From contig JALRBW010000020.1 of assembly GCA_023257625.1 (NCBI GenBank), forward strand, positions 1-35,731: 35,731 nucleotides of DNA. Reading direction: 5' to 3'. The notes under the pieces were generated by a model. That model was not told the origin of the DNA. It worked only from the letters and a program-made list of their open reading frames with translations, and ran no database searches. The position numbers were made by a program, and so were the translations under genes. This document shows, one piece after another, positions 10,716-19,184 of the stretch; the stretch's first letter is position 1, and the number at the start of each line of letters is the position of its first letter. This DNA comes from Flavobacteriaceae bacterium. Its GTDB lineage: Bacteria > Bacteroidota > Bacteroidia > Flavobacteriales > Flavobacteriaceae.

Positions 10716-12116
10716 ATGAGCAGCTATGATGTTGCCGTTATTGGCTCAGGACCTGGTGGATATGTTGCAGCAATTCGTTGTGCACAGCTTGGACTTAAAA
10801 CCGCTTTAATTGAAAAATATGCTACTCTTGGCGGAACTTGTTTGAATGTAGGATGTATACCTTCTAAATCACTTTTGGATTCCTCACATCATTATGAAGA
10901 AGCTCAAAAACACTTTTCTGAACACGGTATTGAAATTGAAGGGGAGATTAAAGTCAATTTAAAACAAATGATTGATCGAAAAGCTTCGGTAGTAGAACAA
11001 ACCACCAAAGGGATCGATTATTTGATGGAAAAAAATAAAATCACTGTTTTGCAAGGTGTAGGTAGTTTTATTGATGCCACCCACATCAAGATCGAAGGAA
11101 AAAATGCCCAAACCATTGAAGCAAAAAACACCATTATTGCAACAGGCTCTAAACCCGCATCCTTGCCATTTATTAAACTTGACAAGGAGCGTGTTATCAC
11201 TTCAACTGAAGCTCTTAAGCTTACAGAAATACCTAAACACCTTTTGGTTATCGGAGGAGGTGTAATAGGATTGGAGTTAGGACAAGTCTATCGCCGATTA
11301 GGTGCTGAGGTTTCTGTTATTGAATATGCAGATCGTATTACGCCTGTAATGGATGCCGCTTTGTCAAAAGAACTAATGAAGGTCTTGAAAAAACAAGGCG
11401 TTCAGTTTTACCTCTCCCATGGCGTAACTAAAGTAGAGCGTAAGGGAAAAATGGTCACCGTTACCGCTTCCGATAAAAATGGATCTGAAGTACAATGGGA
11501 AGGCGATTATTGTTTGGTATCTGTAGGCCGAAAACCATTTACTGATGGATTAAATGCTCAAGCAGCAGGGGTTCAAGTTAATGAAAAAGGACAAATAGAA
11601 GTTAATGACCATTTACAAACATCAGCCCCTGGAATCTTTGCAATTGGTGATGTAGTTCGAGGAGCTATGCTTGCTCACAAGGCTGAAGAAGAAGGAGTTT
11701 TGGTTGCCGAATTTATTGCAGGTCAAAAACCCCACATCAATTACAATCTCATTCCAAATGTTATTTATACTTGGCCTGAAGTGGCAGCTGTAGGAAAAAC
11801 TGAAGAACAACTCAAAGCTGAAGGGATTGCCTATAAAAGCGGACAGTTTCCTATGCGAGCTTTAGGACGTGCCAGAGCCAGTATGGATACTGATGGCTTT
11901 GTTAAAATTTTAGCTGATCTTCAAACGGATGAAGTTCTAGGAGTTCATATGATTGGTGCACGTGCTGCTGATTTAATTGCTGAAGCTGTAACGGCTATGG
12001 AATTTAGAGCTTCTGCTGAAGATATTGCTAGAATGAGCCATTCTCATCCAACCTATGCAGAGGCTATTAAAGAAGCTGCCTTAGCAGCTACTGAAAACCG
12101 AGCGTTACACATCTAA
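10716..12116 (+). CDS. lpdA: Dihydrolipoyl dehydrogenase (E3)
   Basis: A 466-residue flavoprotein that reoxidises lipoamide in the 2-oxoacid dehydrogenase complexes and the glycine cleavage system. The FAD-binding motif GSGPGG is at 10-15 and the redox-active disulfide is Cys42/Cys47 (GGTCLNVGCIPSK). An NAD-binding GGGVIGLELG lies around residue 183, the second FAD motif is GIFAIGDVV, and the catalytic His-Glu region HSHPTYAEA is near the C-terminus. Length is normal. It is not next to E1 or E2 genes, so it may serve several complexes. Its TAA stop overlaps the stop of the convergent Kazal-type gene by three bases within CTAA. Confidence 0.97.
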   Translation: MSSYDVAVIGSGPGGYVAAIRCAQLGLKTALIEKYATLGGTCLNVGCIPSKSLLDSSHHYEEAQKHFSEHGIEIEGEIKVNLKQMIDRKASVVEQTTKGIDYLMEKNKITVLQGVGSFIDATHIKIEGKNAQTIEAKNTIIATGSKPASLPFIKLDKERVITSTEALKLTEIPKHLLVIGGGVIGLELGQVYRRLGAEVSVIEYADRITPVMDAALSKELMKVLKKQGVQFYLSHGVTKVERKGKMVTVTASDKNGSEVQWEGDYCLVSVGRKPFTDGLNAQAAGVQVNEKGQIEVNDHLQTSAPGIFAIGDVVRGAMLAHKAEEEGVLVAEFIAGQKPHINYNLIPNVIYTWPEVAAVGKTEEQLKAEGIAYKSGQFPMRALGRARASMDTDGFVKILADLQTDEVLGVHMIGARAADLIAEAVTAMEFRASAEDIARMSHSHPTYAEAIKEAALAATENRALHI

Positions 12117-12358
12117 TTGCTACAAGCACCTTCAGTCCAAATTAGAATCCCACTAGATTCTGCTAAACAGGTATTGCTGTAAGTTTCCCCATTGCATCCG
12201 CAAACAGGGCGATATTCTTTAGTGCATGGGAGTGTTTTAGGAGTCTGTTGACAGGTATTTTCTTGTTTTGTTGTACAACTTAAAAAAATGAGAAATAGTA
12301 CACTCCAAACCAAAATTAATATTGAAACTTTCAAAGGATTTAAATTAAATTTAATCAA
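12113..12358 (-). CDS. Small Kazal-type domain lipoprotein
   Basis: An 81-residue protein. A hydrophobic signal (about 11-27) ends in LIFLSC, a relaxed lipobox with Cys28 as the likely lipidated residue. The mature part has a Kazal-like domain, PCTKEYRPVCGCNGETYSNTC, with cysteines at 45, 53, 55, 64 and 79 plus Cys36. Kazal domains of eukaryotes inhibit serine proteases. Bacterial CGCNG-type versions, with an extra cysteine after the PVCG, are common in secreted proteins of Bacteroidetes but rarely studied. Probably tethered to a membrane and facing the periplasm or exterior. It is a single gene with its own likely promoter. Confidence 0.8.
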   Translation of the reverse strand: MIKFNLNPLKVSILILVWSVLFLIFLSCTTKQENTCQQTPKTLPCTKEYRPVCGCNGETYSNTCLAESSGILIWTEGACSN

Positions 12359-12394
12359 GTGGAATTGCCTGTTTAGGATAGTTTAATTTAAAAT

Positions 12395-12402
12395 CAAAAA
12401 TA
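12395..12402 (-). promoter_or_regulatory. Candidate -7 promoter element upstream of the Kazal-type gene
   Basis: TATTTTTG on the minus strand fits TAnnTTTG and lies 37 bases upstream of the start codon. The -33 element is not clear. Confidence 0.35.
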
Positions 12403-12465
12403 ACAAATCGGTTTTTTTAACGCTATTTTTATTTACTTTTAAGAAACAAAGAAAACAGAAACCAG

Positions 12466-13755
12466 ATGAAAAGAAGAGATTTTATTCATAAAACGACCGC
12501 AACCGCTGCCGTTTTCAGCATAGTTCCCAGCCATGTATTGGGAAATAAAGGAATTGCTCCTAATGACAAAATTCAATTGGGCTTTATTGGTGTAGGAAAG
12601 CAAGGAAGAGGACTAATGACCAATTTTGTAAAATATGAAGGGGCTTCCGTAGTTGCAGTTAGTGATGTGGATCGAACTAAAATGGCTTATTTTACAGAAA
12701 CTTTTCATCAGGCTTTACAAAAAAATAAAAAACCACATCATACCCTTGCAGAAATAGCTTCATATCGAGACTTACTTAGTCGAAAAGACATTGATGCTGT
12801 AGTCATTGCCTCTCCTGATCATTGGCATGCTCAGATGACTATTGATGCAGCCAAAGCGGGAAAAGATATTTATTGTGAAAAGCCCTTGTCAAGTACAGTT
12901 GCTGAAGGACGCGCCATGGTTGATGCTGCCCGTAAATATGAACGTGTTTTCCAAACAGGGAGTATGCAGCGTTCATGGGAACGGTTTCGTCATGCAGTTG
13001 AACTGATTCGAAATGGCTATATAGGCGAAATAAAAGAAATTAAGGTAGCCATAGGCTCTCCATATAGGTCATGTGATTTACCTACCCAGGATACTCCAGA
13101 CAGTATTGATTGGGACGCATGGGTAGGTCCCGCTCCATACAGAGGATATCATTTTGATTTAGCGTGTCCCTTAGAAGATAAACGTTGGGGAATGTGGCGT
13201 GATTATTATCCCTTTGGCGGCGGTATGGTTACCGATTGGGGAGCACATATGTTTGACATTGTTCAGTGGGCACTTGATCAAGACGATACCGGACCGTTAA
13301 CTTTTACCCCCCCAGCAGAGCATGCCGAACGCGGTTTAGTATATACCTATGCAAACGGCATACGTGTGACTCATACTCAATGGGGTGAGGGGAATAATGA
13401 AATTCAATTTATTGGTTCTGATGGTCGATTGGAAGTAAGTCGAAGTTATTTACGAACGTATCCAAATGAAAGTTTAGCAACCTCTCCTTTAAGAGATACG
13501 GATACCCAACGTGTGTATCGCAGTGAAAACCATCATGAAGATTGGTTGGCGGCTATAAAAAACCGTACACGGCCAATTTGTGATGTGGAAGTGGGTCACC
13601 GAACAGCTTCTGTATGCAATATTGCCAATATTGCCTATGCATTACAGCGCCCCTTAGAATGGAATCCTGTGCTTGAGCAATTTGTAGATGATCCTGGAGC
13701 AGACCTTTTGCTAGATCGTGCTTATCGTGGTCCTTGGGATTATCGAGATTTTTAA
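12466..13755 (+). CDS. Tat-exported Gfo/Idh/MocA family oxidoreductase
   Basis: A 429-residue NAD(P)-dependent oxidoreductase-like protein. It opens with a twin-arginine signal, MKRRDFIHKTTATAAVFSIV, implying folded export to the periplasm. The Rossmann motif GFIGVGKQGRGLM follows (about 39-51), then the family signature YCEKPLSSTVAEG (about 139-151) and a C-terminal substrate domain with GGGMVTDWGAHMFDIVQWA. Exported members in Bacteroidetes usually act on sugars or sugar derivatives, some as glycosidase-like enzymes retaining a bound NAD. The substrate cannot be read from the sequence and no carbohydrate gene is adjacent. Monocistronic, convergent with argH. Confidence 0.9.
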   Translation: MKRRDFIHKTTATAAVFSIVPSHVLGNKGIAPNDKIQLGFIGVGKQGRGLMTNFVKYEGASVVAVSDVDRTKMAYFTETFHQALQKNKKPHHTLAEIASYRDLLSRKDIDAVVIASPDHWHAQMTIDAAKAGKDIYCEKPLSSTVAEGRAMVDAARKYERVFQTGSMQRSWERFRHAVELIRNGYIGEIKEIKVAIGSPYRSCDLPTQDTPDSIDWDAWVGPAPYRGYHFDLACPLEDKRWGMWRDYYPFGGGMVTDWGAHMFDIVQWALDQDDTGPLTFTPPAEHAERGLVYTYANGIRVTHTQWGEGNNEIQFIGSDGRLEVSRSYLRTYPNESLATSPLRDTDTQRVYRSENHHEDWLAAIKNRTRPICDVEVGHRTASVCNIANIAYALQRPLEWNPVLEQFVDDPGADLLLDRAYRGPWDYRDF

Positions 13756-13929
13756 TTGGTAGCAAGTATACTTTCCACTTCTTTTAATTGTTTATTAATC
13801 TTTAGATTTTCACGTTAATATACTTTTGCGGTTCCATAAATTTTTTTAGTTGAAGGGTGTTAATACAGTTTATTTCCTAAAGTAAAGCTTCTTCAGAGAT
13901 TGTATTAATTAGTAAAGCAAAACGAAAAA

Positions 13930-13950
13930 AAATCCTTTTTAGAAGGATTT
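13930..13950 (-). terminator. Terminator of the arginine operon
   Basis: On the minus strand AAATCCTT-ctaaa-AAGGATTT forms an 8-bp hairpin followed directly by a run of eight T (complement of 13925-13932). It lies 48 bases beyond the argH stop and should end the operon. The rest of the 13756-13997 gap shows no gene. Confidence 0.8.
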
Positions 13951-13997
13951 GAATTACGATATTGTCAATACCAAAGAATTGAATTGAATGAAATTGA

Positions 13998-15281
13998 CTA
14001 TTCTCTTAAAGGTTTAATTTTATCTCGAATAAGATCGAGTCTTAGGTTGCCAATACTTCCAATATGAGTATGTTGAACATTTCGATTCGGAATATAATCT
14101 CCTTCTTCTATCGCTTTACCTAATTCCCTGTAAGCCTCTCGAAAAGGCTTTCCATTAAGAACGGATGCATTTAATGTATCAACACTAAACAAGCTATCAT
14201 ATTTTTTTTGATCAGTAATATTAGGTGTTACTTTAAGTTTGGGTAAACTAAATAAAAGAAGATCTATACAGGCCTTAACTTCTTGAATAGCTTCAATGAT
14301 AGGTCCTTTAGTCAACTGCAATTCTCTGTGGTATCCACTTGGTAAATTGGTTGTCAACATTGCCAATTGGTTAGGAAGGGCTTGGAGTAGATTTCCTTTA
14401 CCTCTAATTAATTCAAAAACATCTGGATTTTTTTTGTGTGGCATTATACTTGAACCTGTTGTTAAATCATCAGGGAAGGAAATAAAATTGAAATCTTGTC
14501 CCATATATAAACAAATGTCCATACTTAGCTTTGCTAAACTGCTCCCAATACTTGCTAATGCCATGGCAGTACTTTTTTCAAGTTTTCCACGACTGATTTG
14601 TGCGGCAACAGCATTTACTTTTAGGTCTTTAAAATTCATTAATTTGGTTGTAAAAGCACGATCAATTGGAAAGGCACTGCCATATCCAGCAGCACTTCCT
14701 AAAGGATTTTGATCGGCTATTTTTTGAGCCGCCTCAAGGAAAAAAAGATCGTCAATTAAAATTTCAGCGTAGGCCGACAACCATAATCCAACTGATGATG
14801 GCATTGCCACCTGCAAATGGGTATATCCAGGAAGTAAATCAGATTGGTGTTTTTCAGCTAAAACCATTAAGGTATCAAATAGTGTAATTATTTGATTTTT
14901 TAATTCTTTTATTTCATGTTTGAGGTAAAGGTGAAGAGCTACCAAAACTTGGTCATTTCTTGAGCGAGCGGTATGAATTTTCTTTCCTATATCGCCTAAC
15001 TGTTTTGTAAGTTCATGTTCAATTTTTGAGTGCATGTCTTCAAATTCTTCATCTATACTAAATCTACCTTCAATAGCTTGCTTTTTTAAATCGGTTAACA
15101 CTGCACATAATTGATCTGCTTCTATTTGTGAAAGCAACCCTATTTTACTTAGCATTTGAGCATGAGCTATTGATGCCTCACAATCGTATTGGGCCAAAAC
15201 TAAATCATAATCACGGTCCTTTCCTACCGTAAAAACATCTACTTTTTCGTGTGCAGTTGCTCCTTTTTGCCAAAGTTTCAT
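13998..15281 (-). CDS. argH: Argininosuccinate lyase
   Basis: A 427-residue enzyme splitting argininosuccinate into arginine and fumarate, the final step. The fumarase/lyase superfamily signature GSSIMPHKKNPD is near residue 278, with the mobile-loop serine of the GSS. HTARSRNDQV (about 93-102) and LPGYTHLQVAMPSS (about 145-158, containing the catalytic His-region of the superfamily) are also present. At 427 residues it is slightly shorter than the usual 450-465, mainly at the C-terminus. It is last in the arginine operon, one base after argE, and followed by a strong terminator. Confidence 0.96.
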   Translation of the reverse strand: MKLWQKGATAHEKVDVFTVGKDRDYDLVLAQYDCEASIAHAQMLSKIGLLSQIEADQLCAVLTDLKKQAIEGRFSIDEEFEDMHSKIEHELTKQLGDIGKKIHTARSRNDQVLVALHLYLKHEIKELKNQIITLFDTLMVLAEKHQSDLLPGYTHLQVAMPSSVGLWLSAYAEILIDDLFFLEAAQKIADQNPLGSAAGYGSAFPIDRAFTTKLMNFKDLKVNAVAAQISRGKLEKSTAMALASIGSSLAKLSMDICLYMGQDFNFISFPDDLTTGSSIMPHKKNPDVFELIRGKGNLLQALPNQLAMLTTNLPSGYHRELQLTKGPIIEAIQEVKACIDLLLFSLPKLKVTPNITDQKKYDSLFSVDTLNASVLNGKPFREAYRELGKAIEEGDYIPNRNVQHTHIGSIGNLRLDLIRDKIKPLRE

Positions 15282-15282
15282 G

Positions 15283-16329
15283 TTATAATAGTTTAGTTAA
15301 TAGATTAATATACAACGTAATTCCTTCCTCTATTTCATTTACATAAATAAATTCATCGGCTGTATGTGAACGAGGGGAATCTCCAGGACCCATTTTTAAT
15401 GAGGGGCATGACAGGGCAGCTTGATCAGAAAGGGTAGGCGATCCATAGGTTTTTTTACCCAAAGCAATCCCTGCTTGAACTAACGGATGATTTACTGCAA
15501 TATACGAACTTTCTAATCGTAGCGAGCGCGCTTTAACTTCACAGGGTAAAGCGTTTTGGATAATTGTTTCAATTTCTGTATTGGTATAGCAATCATTTAC
15601 TCGAACATCCAATACGAGTTTCACTTCAGCGGGAATGATGTTGTGTTGACTTCCGGCGTTTACTTGAGTCAAGGTAACCTTTACGGGCCCAAGTAAATCG
15701 GATATTTTTTCAAAGTGTAATTTCTCTAAAGACTCGAAAATTGAATTTATTTTCAAAATAGGATTGTCAAAATTGGGATGTGCTGCATGGCTTGCAGTTC
15801 CCTTTAGTGTAAGATCAAAAACAACAAGTCCTTTTTCAGCAATGGCTAATTCCATTTGAGTAGGCTCTCCAACTATTGCCACATCAATTTTTGGAAGTAA
15901 AGGTAAAAGTCCTCGTAAGCTATTTTCACCGGCTGTTTCTTCTTCACCAGTGGCAGCCATTACTAAATTATATTTAGGATTAGGATGGGCATAAAAATGA
16001 GTAAAAACACTTAGTAAACTTACAAGCGAACCACCAGCATCATTACTCCCCAATCCATATAATTTTCCATTTTCAATATCTGGTGAAAAGGGATTTCGAG
16101 TATAGGCTTGGTTAGGTTTTACTGTATCGTGGTGTGAATTTAGTAAAAGTGTGGGTCGTAAAGGATCAAAGTGTTTATTGGTAGCCCAAACGTTATTGTG
16201 TTGACGTTGAAAGGGTATGTTATGTGTCCCAAACCACGCTTCAATTCGATTGGCGGTTTTGTCTTCATTTCCTGAAAATGATTCTAATCGAATTAAATCT
16301 TGTAAAAGGGTAAGGGCGTTTTGTATCAT
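15283..16329 (-). CDS. argE: M20 family deacylase, N-acetylornithine/N-acylcitrulline deacetylase (ArgE-type)
   Basis: A 348-residue zinc-dependent M20 peptidase-family enzyme. Metal-site features are NSHHDTV (His66, Asp68), GSNDAGGSL (about residue 94), GEEETAGENS (about 128-137) and GEPTQME. In a pathway whose transcarbamylase acts on acylated ornithine, the deacylase removes the acyl group from N-acylcitrulline rather than from acetylornithine. Whether the group is acetyl or succinyl is not fixed here; see the ArgF' entry. Its ATG shares one base with the argB stop. DapE is the main alternative within the family, but context strongly favours ArgE. Confidence 0.88.
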   Translation of the reverse strand: MIQNALTLLQDLIRLESFSGNEDKTANRIEAWFGTHNIPFQRQHNNVWATNKHFDPLRPTLLLNSHHDTVKPNQAYTRNPFSPDIENGKLYGLGSNDAGGSLVSLLSVFTHFYAHPNPKYNLVMAATGEEETAGENSLRGLLPLLPKIDVAIVGEPTQMELAIAEKGLVVFDLTLKGTASHAAHPNFDNPILKINSIFESLEKLHFEKISDLLGPVKVTLTQVNAGSQHNIIPAEVKLVLDVRVNDCYTNTEIETIIQNALPCEVKARSLRLESSYIAVNHPLVQAGIALGKKTYGSPTLSDQAALSCPSLKMGPGDSPRSHTADEFIYVNEIEEGITLYINLLTKLL

Positions 16330-17102
16330 TATATTTCAATTTGGGTGAAGGGAAGTTGGCCTTTAAGCATATCAGCATTACCTATAAAAACTTTAGATAC
16401 TCCTTTTGAAAGGGCATCAAAACAATTTTTTAGTTTGGGAAGCATTCCCGAATGTATTTTTTGTTCTTTAAGGAGTTGCTGGTAGAGAAGAGAATTGATT
16501 TTCAACAGCACAGACTCATCATCTTCAACTTTTTCCAAAACTCCTTTTTTTTCAAAACAATAAAGTAACTCAACCTCAAAATCAGAAGCTAAAGCTTGGG
16601 CTAGTGAAGAAGCTACAGTATCTGCATTGGTATTTAGTAATTGTCCAGATCCATCATGCGTAATAGCACAAAATACGGGAGTAACTCCTGCCTGTAGAAG
16701 TATTTTAATAATATCGGTATTGACTTGGGTAATATCACCTACAAAGCCAAAATCTATGGGTTTAACAGGTCTTTTAGAAGCAACTATAGAATTACCATCT
16801 GCCCCAGTAAAGCCTAAAGCATTGCATCCTAAGTATTGTAATTGAGCAATAATAGATTTATTGATTTTTCCACCGTAAACCATAGTAATTAAATCAAGGG
16901 TTGCGTGATCGGTGATCCTTCGTCCATCAATGATATTAACAGGAATATTCAATTGATTTGCTAACTGGCTGGCTTCTTTACCGCCTCCATGTACTAAAAG
17001 ATTATACCCATTTAAAAGAGAAAAATCCATTAGAAATGACGAAAGCGCAGATTGGTTCTCTATAACATTACCCCCTATTTTAATAATGCGGAGTTTATCC
17101 AT
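16329..17102 (-). CDS. argB: Acetylglutamate kinase
   Basis: A 257-residue amino-acid kinase family member that phosphorylates N-acylglutamate. It starts DKLRIIKIGGNVIEN (phosphate-binding Lys and Gly-Gly, residues 2-16), has LVHGGGKEASQLANQL (about 36-51) and ITHDGSGQLLNTNADTVAS near 168-186, which binds ATP and metal. It lacks the N-terminal helix associated with arginine-inhibited hexameric kinases, so direct feedback inhibition by arginine at this enzyme is not indicated. The ATG lies within the argF' end, overlapping by eight bases. Confidence 0.93.
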   Translation of the reverse strand: MDKLRIIKIGGNVIENQSALSSFLMDFSLLNGYNLLVHGGGKEASQLANQLNIPVNIIDGRRITDHATLDLITMVYGGKINKSIIAQLQYLGCNALGFTGADGNSIVASKRPVKPIDFGFVGDITQVNTDIIKILLQAGVTPVFCAITHDGSGQLLNTNADTVASSLAQALASDFEVELLYCFEKKGVLEKVEDDESVLLKINSLLYQQLLKEQKIHSGMLPKLKNCFDALSKGVSKVFIGNADMLKGQLPFTQIEI

Positions 17103-18042
17103 TTTGCAACAGTTTTTTTAATACCCATTGTGCTGCATAAGTTCGGTTATTAGCTTGCTCAATAACCAAGGAATTTGGATGATCTAACACACCATCAGCT
17201 ACCACTATGTTTCGTCTTACAGGTAAACAGTGCATAAACATTGCATCATTGGTATGTTTCATTTTTTCTGATGTTAGCATCCATTCATCATCTGTTCTCA
17301 ATATTTTCCCGTATTCTGTATAAGAGCACCAATTTTTTGCATAAACAAAGTCAGCTCCTTCCAAGGCCTCTTCTTGATTATATACCAGAGGTGTGTTGCC
17401 AGTGATGGCAGCATTTAATTGATAACCCTCAGGCTGGGCAATAACAAAATCAGCCTCAAGATTTTTTACCATTCGGACAAAAGAATTTGCCACAGCATGA
17501 GGAAGGGCTTTTGGGTGTGGTGCCCAGGTCAACACTATTTTTGGCCGTTTTTTGGTGGAATGCTCTTTAATTGTGATCGCATCTGCAAAGGCTTGTAAAG
17601 GATGTGCAGTTGCACTTTCCATATTAATTACTGGTATAGACGCATACTCAGCAAATTTATTTAGAACTTCTTCACCTTCATCTTTCACTTTATCATTTAA
17701 GGAAGCAAAAGCTCGAATGGCAACCATATCACAATATTTAGAAACCACAGCTGCAGCCTCTTTGATGTGTTCTGATCGTAATCCGTTCATTTTCGTACCA
17801 TTTTCAAATTCTAAAGCCCACGCTTCATTTGAAAAATTCATAACCATTGTATGAATCCCTAAATGTTGCGCAGCTTTTTGAGTACTAAGGCGGGTACGTA
17901 AACTTGGATTAAAAAATAACATACCCAACGTTTTATGACGCCCTAAATTTTCATTTGCAAATGGATTTTTCTTCAAAGCCTGAGCTTCGGCAACGGCATC
18001 TTGAAAATGAGTAATATCGTCTAAGGTAAGAAAATGCTTCAT
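17095..18042 (-). CDS. argF': N-acylornithine carbamoyltransferase (acetyl- or succinyl-ornithine type)
   Basis: A 315-residue transcarbamylase that makes N-acylcitrulline from carbamoyl phosphate and acylated ornithine. The carbamoyl-phosphate loop is NPSLRTR (45-51), then HPLQ (147-150) and HCLPVRRN near the C-terminus. Trp75, Arg110, His147 and Lys236 sit at the numbers I recall for the Bacteroides fragilis succinylornithine enzyme, so alignment is nearly gap-free. It lacks the ordinary ornithine-binding DxxxSMG loop arrangement, hence ArgF' and not ArgF. The residue known to decide acetyl versus succinyl specificity (Pro90 in B. fragilis, Glu92 in Xanthomonas) is Ser90 here. Its ATGA overlaps the argD stop. 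Confidence 0.92.
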   Translation of the reverse strand: MKHFLTLDDITHFQDAVAEAQALKKNPFANENLGRHKTLGMLFFNPSLRTRLSTQKAAQHLGIHTMVMNFSNEAWALEFENGTKMNGLRSEHIKEAAAVVSKYCDMVAIRAFASLNDKVKDEGEEVLNKFAEYASIPVINMESATAHPLQAFADAITIKEHSTKKRPKIVLTWAPHPKALPHAVANSFVRMVKNLEADFVIAQPEGYQLNAAITGNTPLVYNQEEALEGADFVYAKNWCSYTEYGKILRTDDEWMLTSEKMKHTNDAMFMHCLPVRRNIVVADGVLDHPNSLVIEQANNRTYAAQWVLKKLLQNG

Positions 18043-19184
18043 GAAGGTTGAATGTTTTGTTCTAGTGCCTTTTTTAACGCATCAAAAAAGAAATCAATAT
18101 GGTGTTTTTGAACAGTTAAAGGGGGTAAAATTCGAATAAGTTTTTTATTACTACTTCCTCCAGTAAAAATGTGATGATCGTAAATTAAAGATTTTCTCAA
18201 AGTACCAACTTCAAAATCAAATTCAATACCGAGCATTAAGCCTCGCCCTTTTACATTTCTAATTGCAGGTTGCTTTTCAGCCAATTCTCTAAAATAGAAC
18301 TCCATCTTTTTAGCATGTTCTTGAAGATTTTCTTGTTGTAACACATCGAGAACTGCGAGAGACGCGCGGCATGCTAAATGATTACCGCCAAAGGTGGTAC
18401 CCAGCATACCATGTTGTGCATTGATGCTAGGATGAACTAGAATTCCTCCAATAGGGAATCCATTACCCATCCCTTTTGCCATTGTGATAATATGAGGTTG
18501 AATGGGATAATGTTGATATGCAAAAAAAGTACCTGTACGACCAAAACCAGCTTGGACTTCGTCAGCAATTAGGCAAGTGCCTGTGGCATTACATTCTTGT
18601 TCCAAAGCGAGAACAAAAGCTTCATCGGGTTGATCAAGTCCACCCACACCTTGTATGGCTTCAAAAATTACGGAACAATAAGTTTTTGTAGCCAATGCAG
18701 TTTTTAGCGCTTCTGTATCATTAAAAGCGATAAAATCTACCTCGTGTTGAGCATTTAAAGGCGCTGAAATAACTTTATTGTCAGTTACTGCAACTGCGGC
18801 AGAAGTTCTACCATGAAAAGATTTATGAAATGCTAATACCTTTTTACGTTGTGTATGAAAAGAAGCTAATTTCAATGCATTTTCTATAGCTTCTGCTCCA
18901 GAGTTACATAAAAAAAGGGCATAAGAATGTAAACACGATTGTGCACCTATGGCATCGGCTAATTTATTTTGAAGTGGATTTTGAATAGCATTAGAATAAA
19001 ATCCAATTTTATTCAATTGGTCAGATATTGAATTTAAATAGTGAGGATGTGCATGACCAATAGAAATCACAGCATGCCCTCCGTAAAGGTCTAGGTATTC
19101 TGTCCCATGGTCATCATATACATAAACATCTTTCGCGCGAACTGGAGTCACTTCATAAAGAGGATATACATCAAATAGTTTCAT
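18039..19184 (-). CDS. argD: Acetylornithine aminotransferase (class III)
   Basis: A 381-residue PLP enzyme interconverting N-acyl-glutamate semialdehyde and N-acylornithine, with glutamate as amino donor. Visible are the phosphate-binding CNSGAEAIENALKLA (about 94-108), the PLP-ring Asp in LIADEVQAGFGRTG (about 199-212) and the Schiff-base lysine in ITMAKGMGNGFPIGG (near residue 235). It begins immediately after the proC stop with no gap. Being next to proC, an additional ornithine aminotransferase activity feeding pyrroline-5-carboxylate is conceivable, but the arginine context makes ArgD the primary role. Confidence 0.94.
   Translation of the reverse strand: MKLFDVYPLYEVTPVRAKDVYVYDDHGTEYLDLYGGHAVISIGHAHPHYLNSISDQLNKIGFYSNAIQNPLQNKLADAIGAQSCLHSYALFLCNSGAEAIENALKLASFHTQRKKVLAFHKSFHGRTSAAVAVTDNKVISAPLNAQHEVDFIAFNDTEALKTALATKTYCSVIFEAIQGVGGLDQPDEAFVLALEQECNATGTCLIADEVQAGFGRTGTFFAYQHYPIQPHIITMAKGMGNGFPIGGILVHPSINAQHGMLGTTFGGNHLACRASLAVLDVLQQENLQEHAKKMEFYFRELAEKQPAIRNVKGRGLMLGIEFDFEVGTLRKSLIYDHHIFTGGSSNKKLIRILPPLTVQKHHIDFFFDALKKALEQNIQPS

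Noticed and set aside
13821-13828. TACTTTTG on the plus strand, a match to TAnnTTTG, with no gene behind it
   Set aside because: No -33 TTG at proper distance and no ORF or structured RNA follows before the arginine operon terminator; such 8-mers are frequent in AT-rich DNA.
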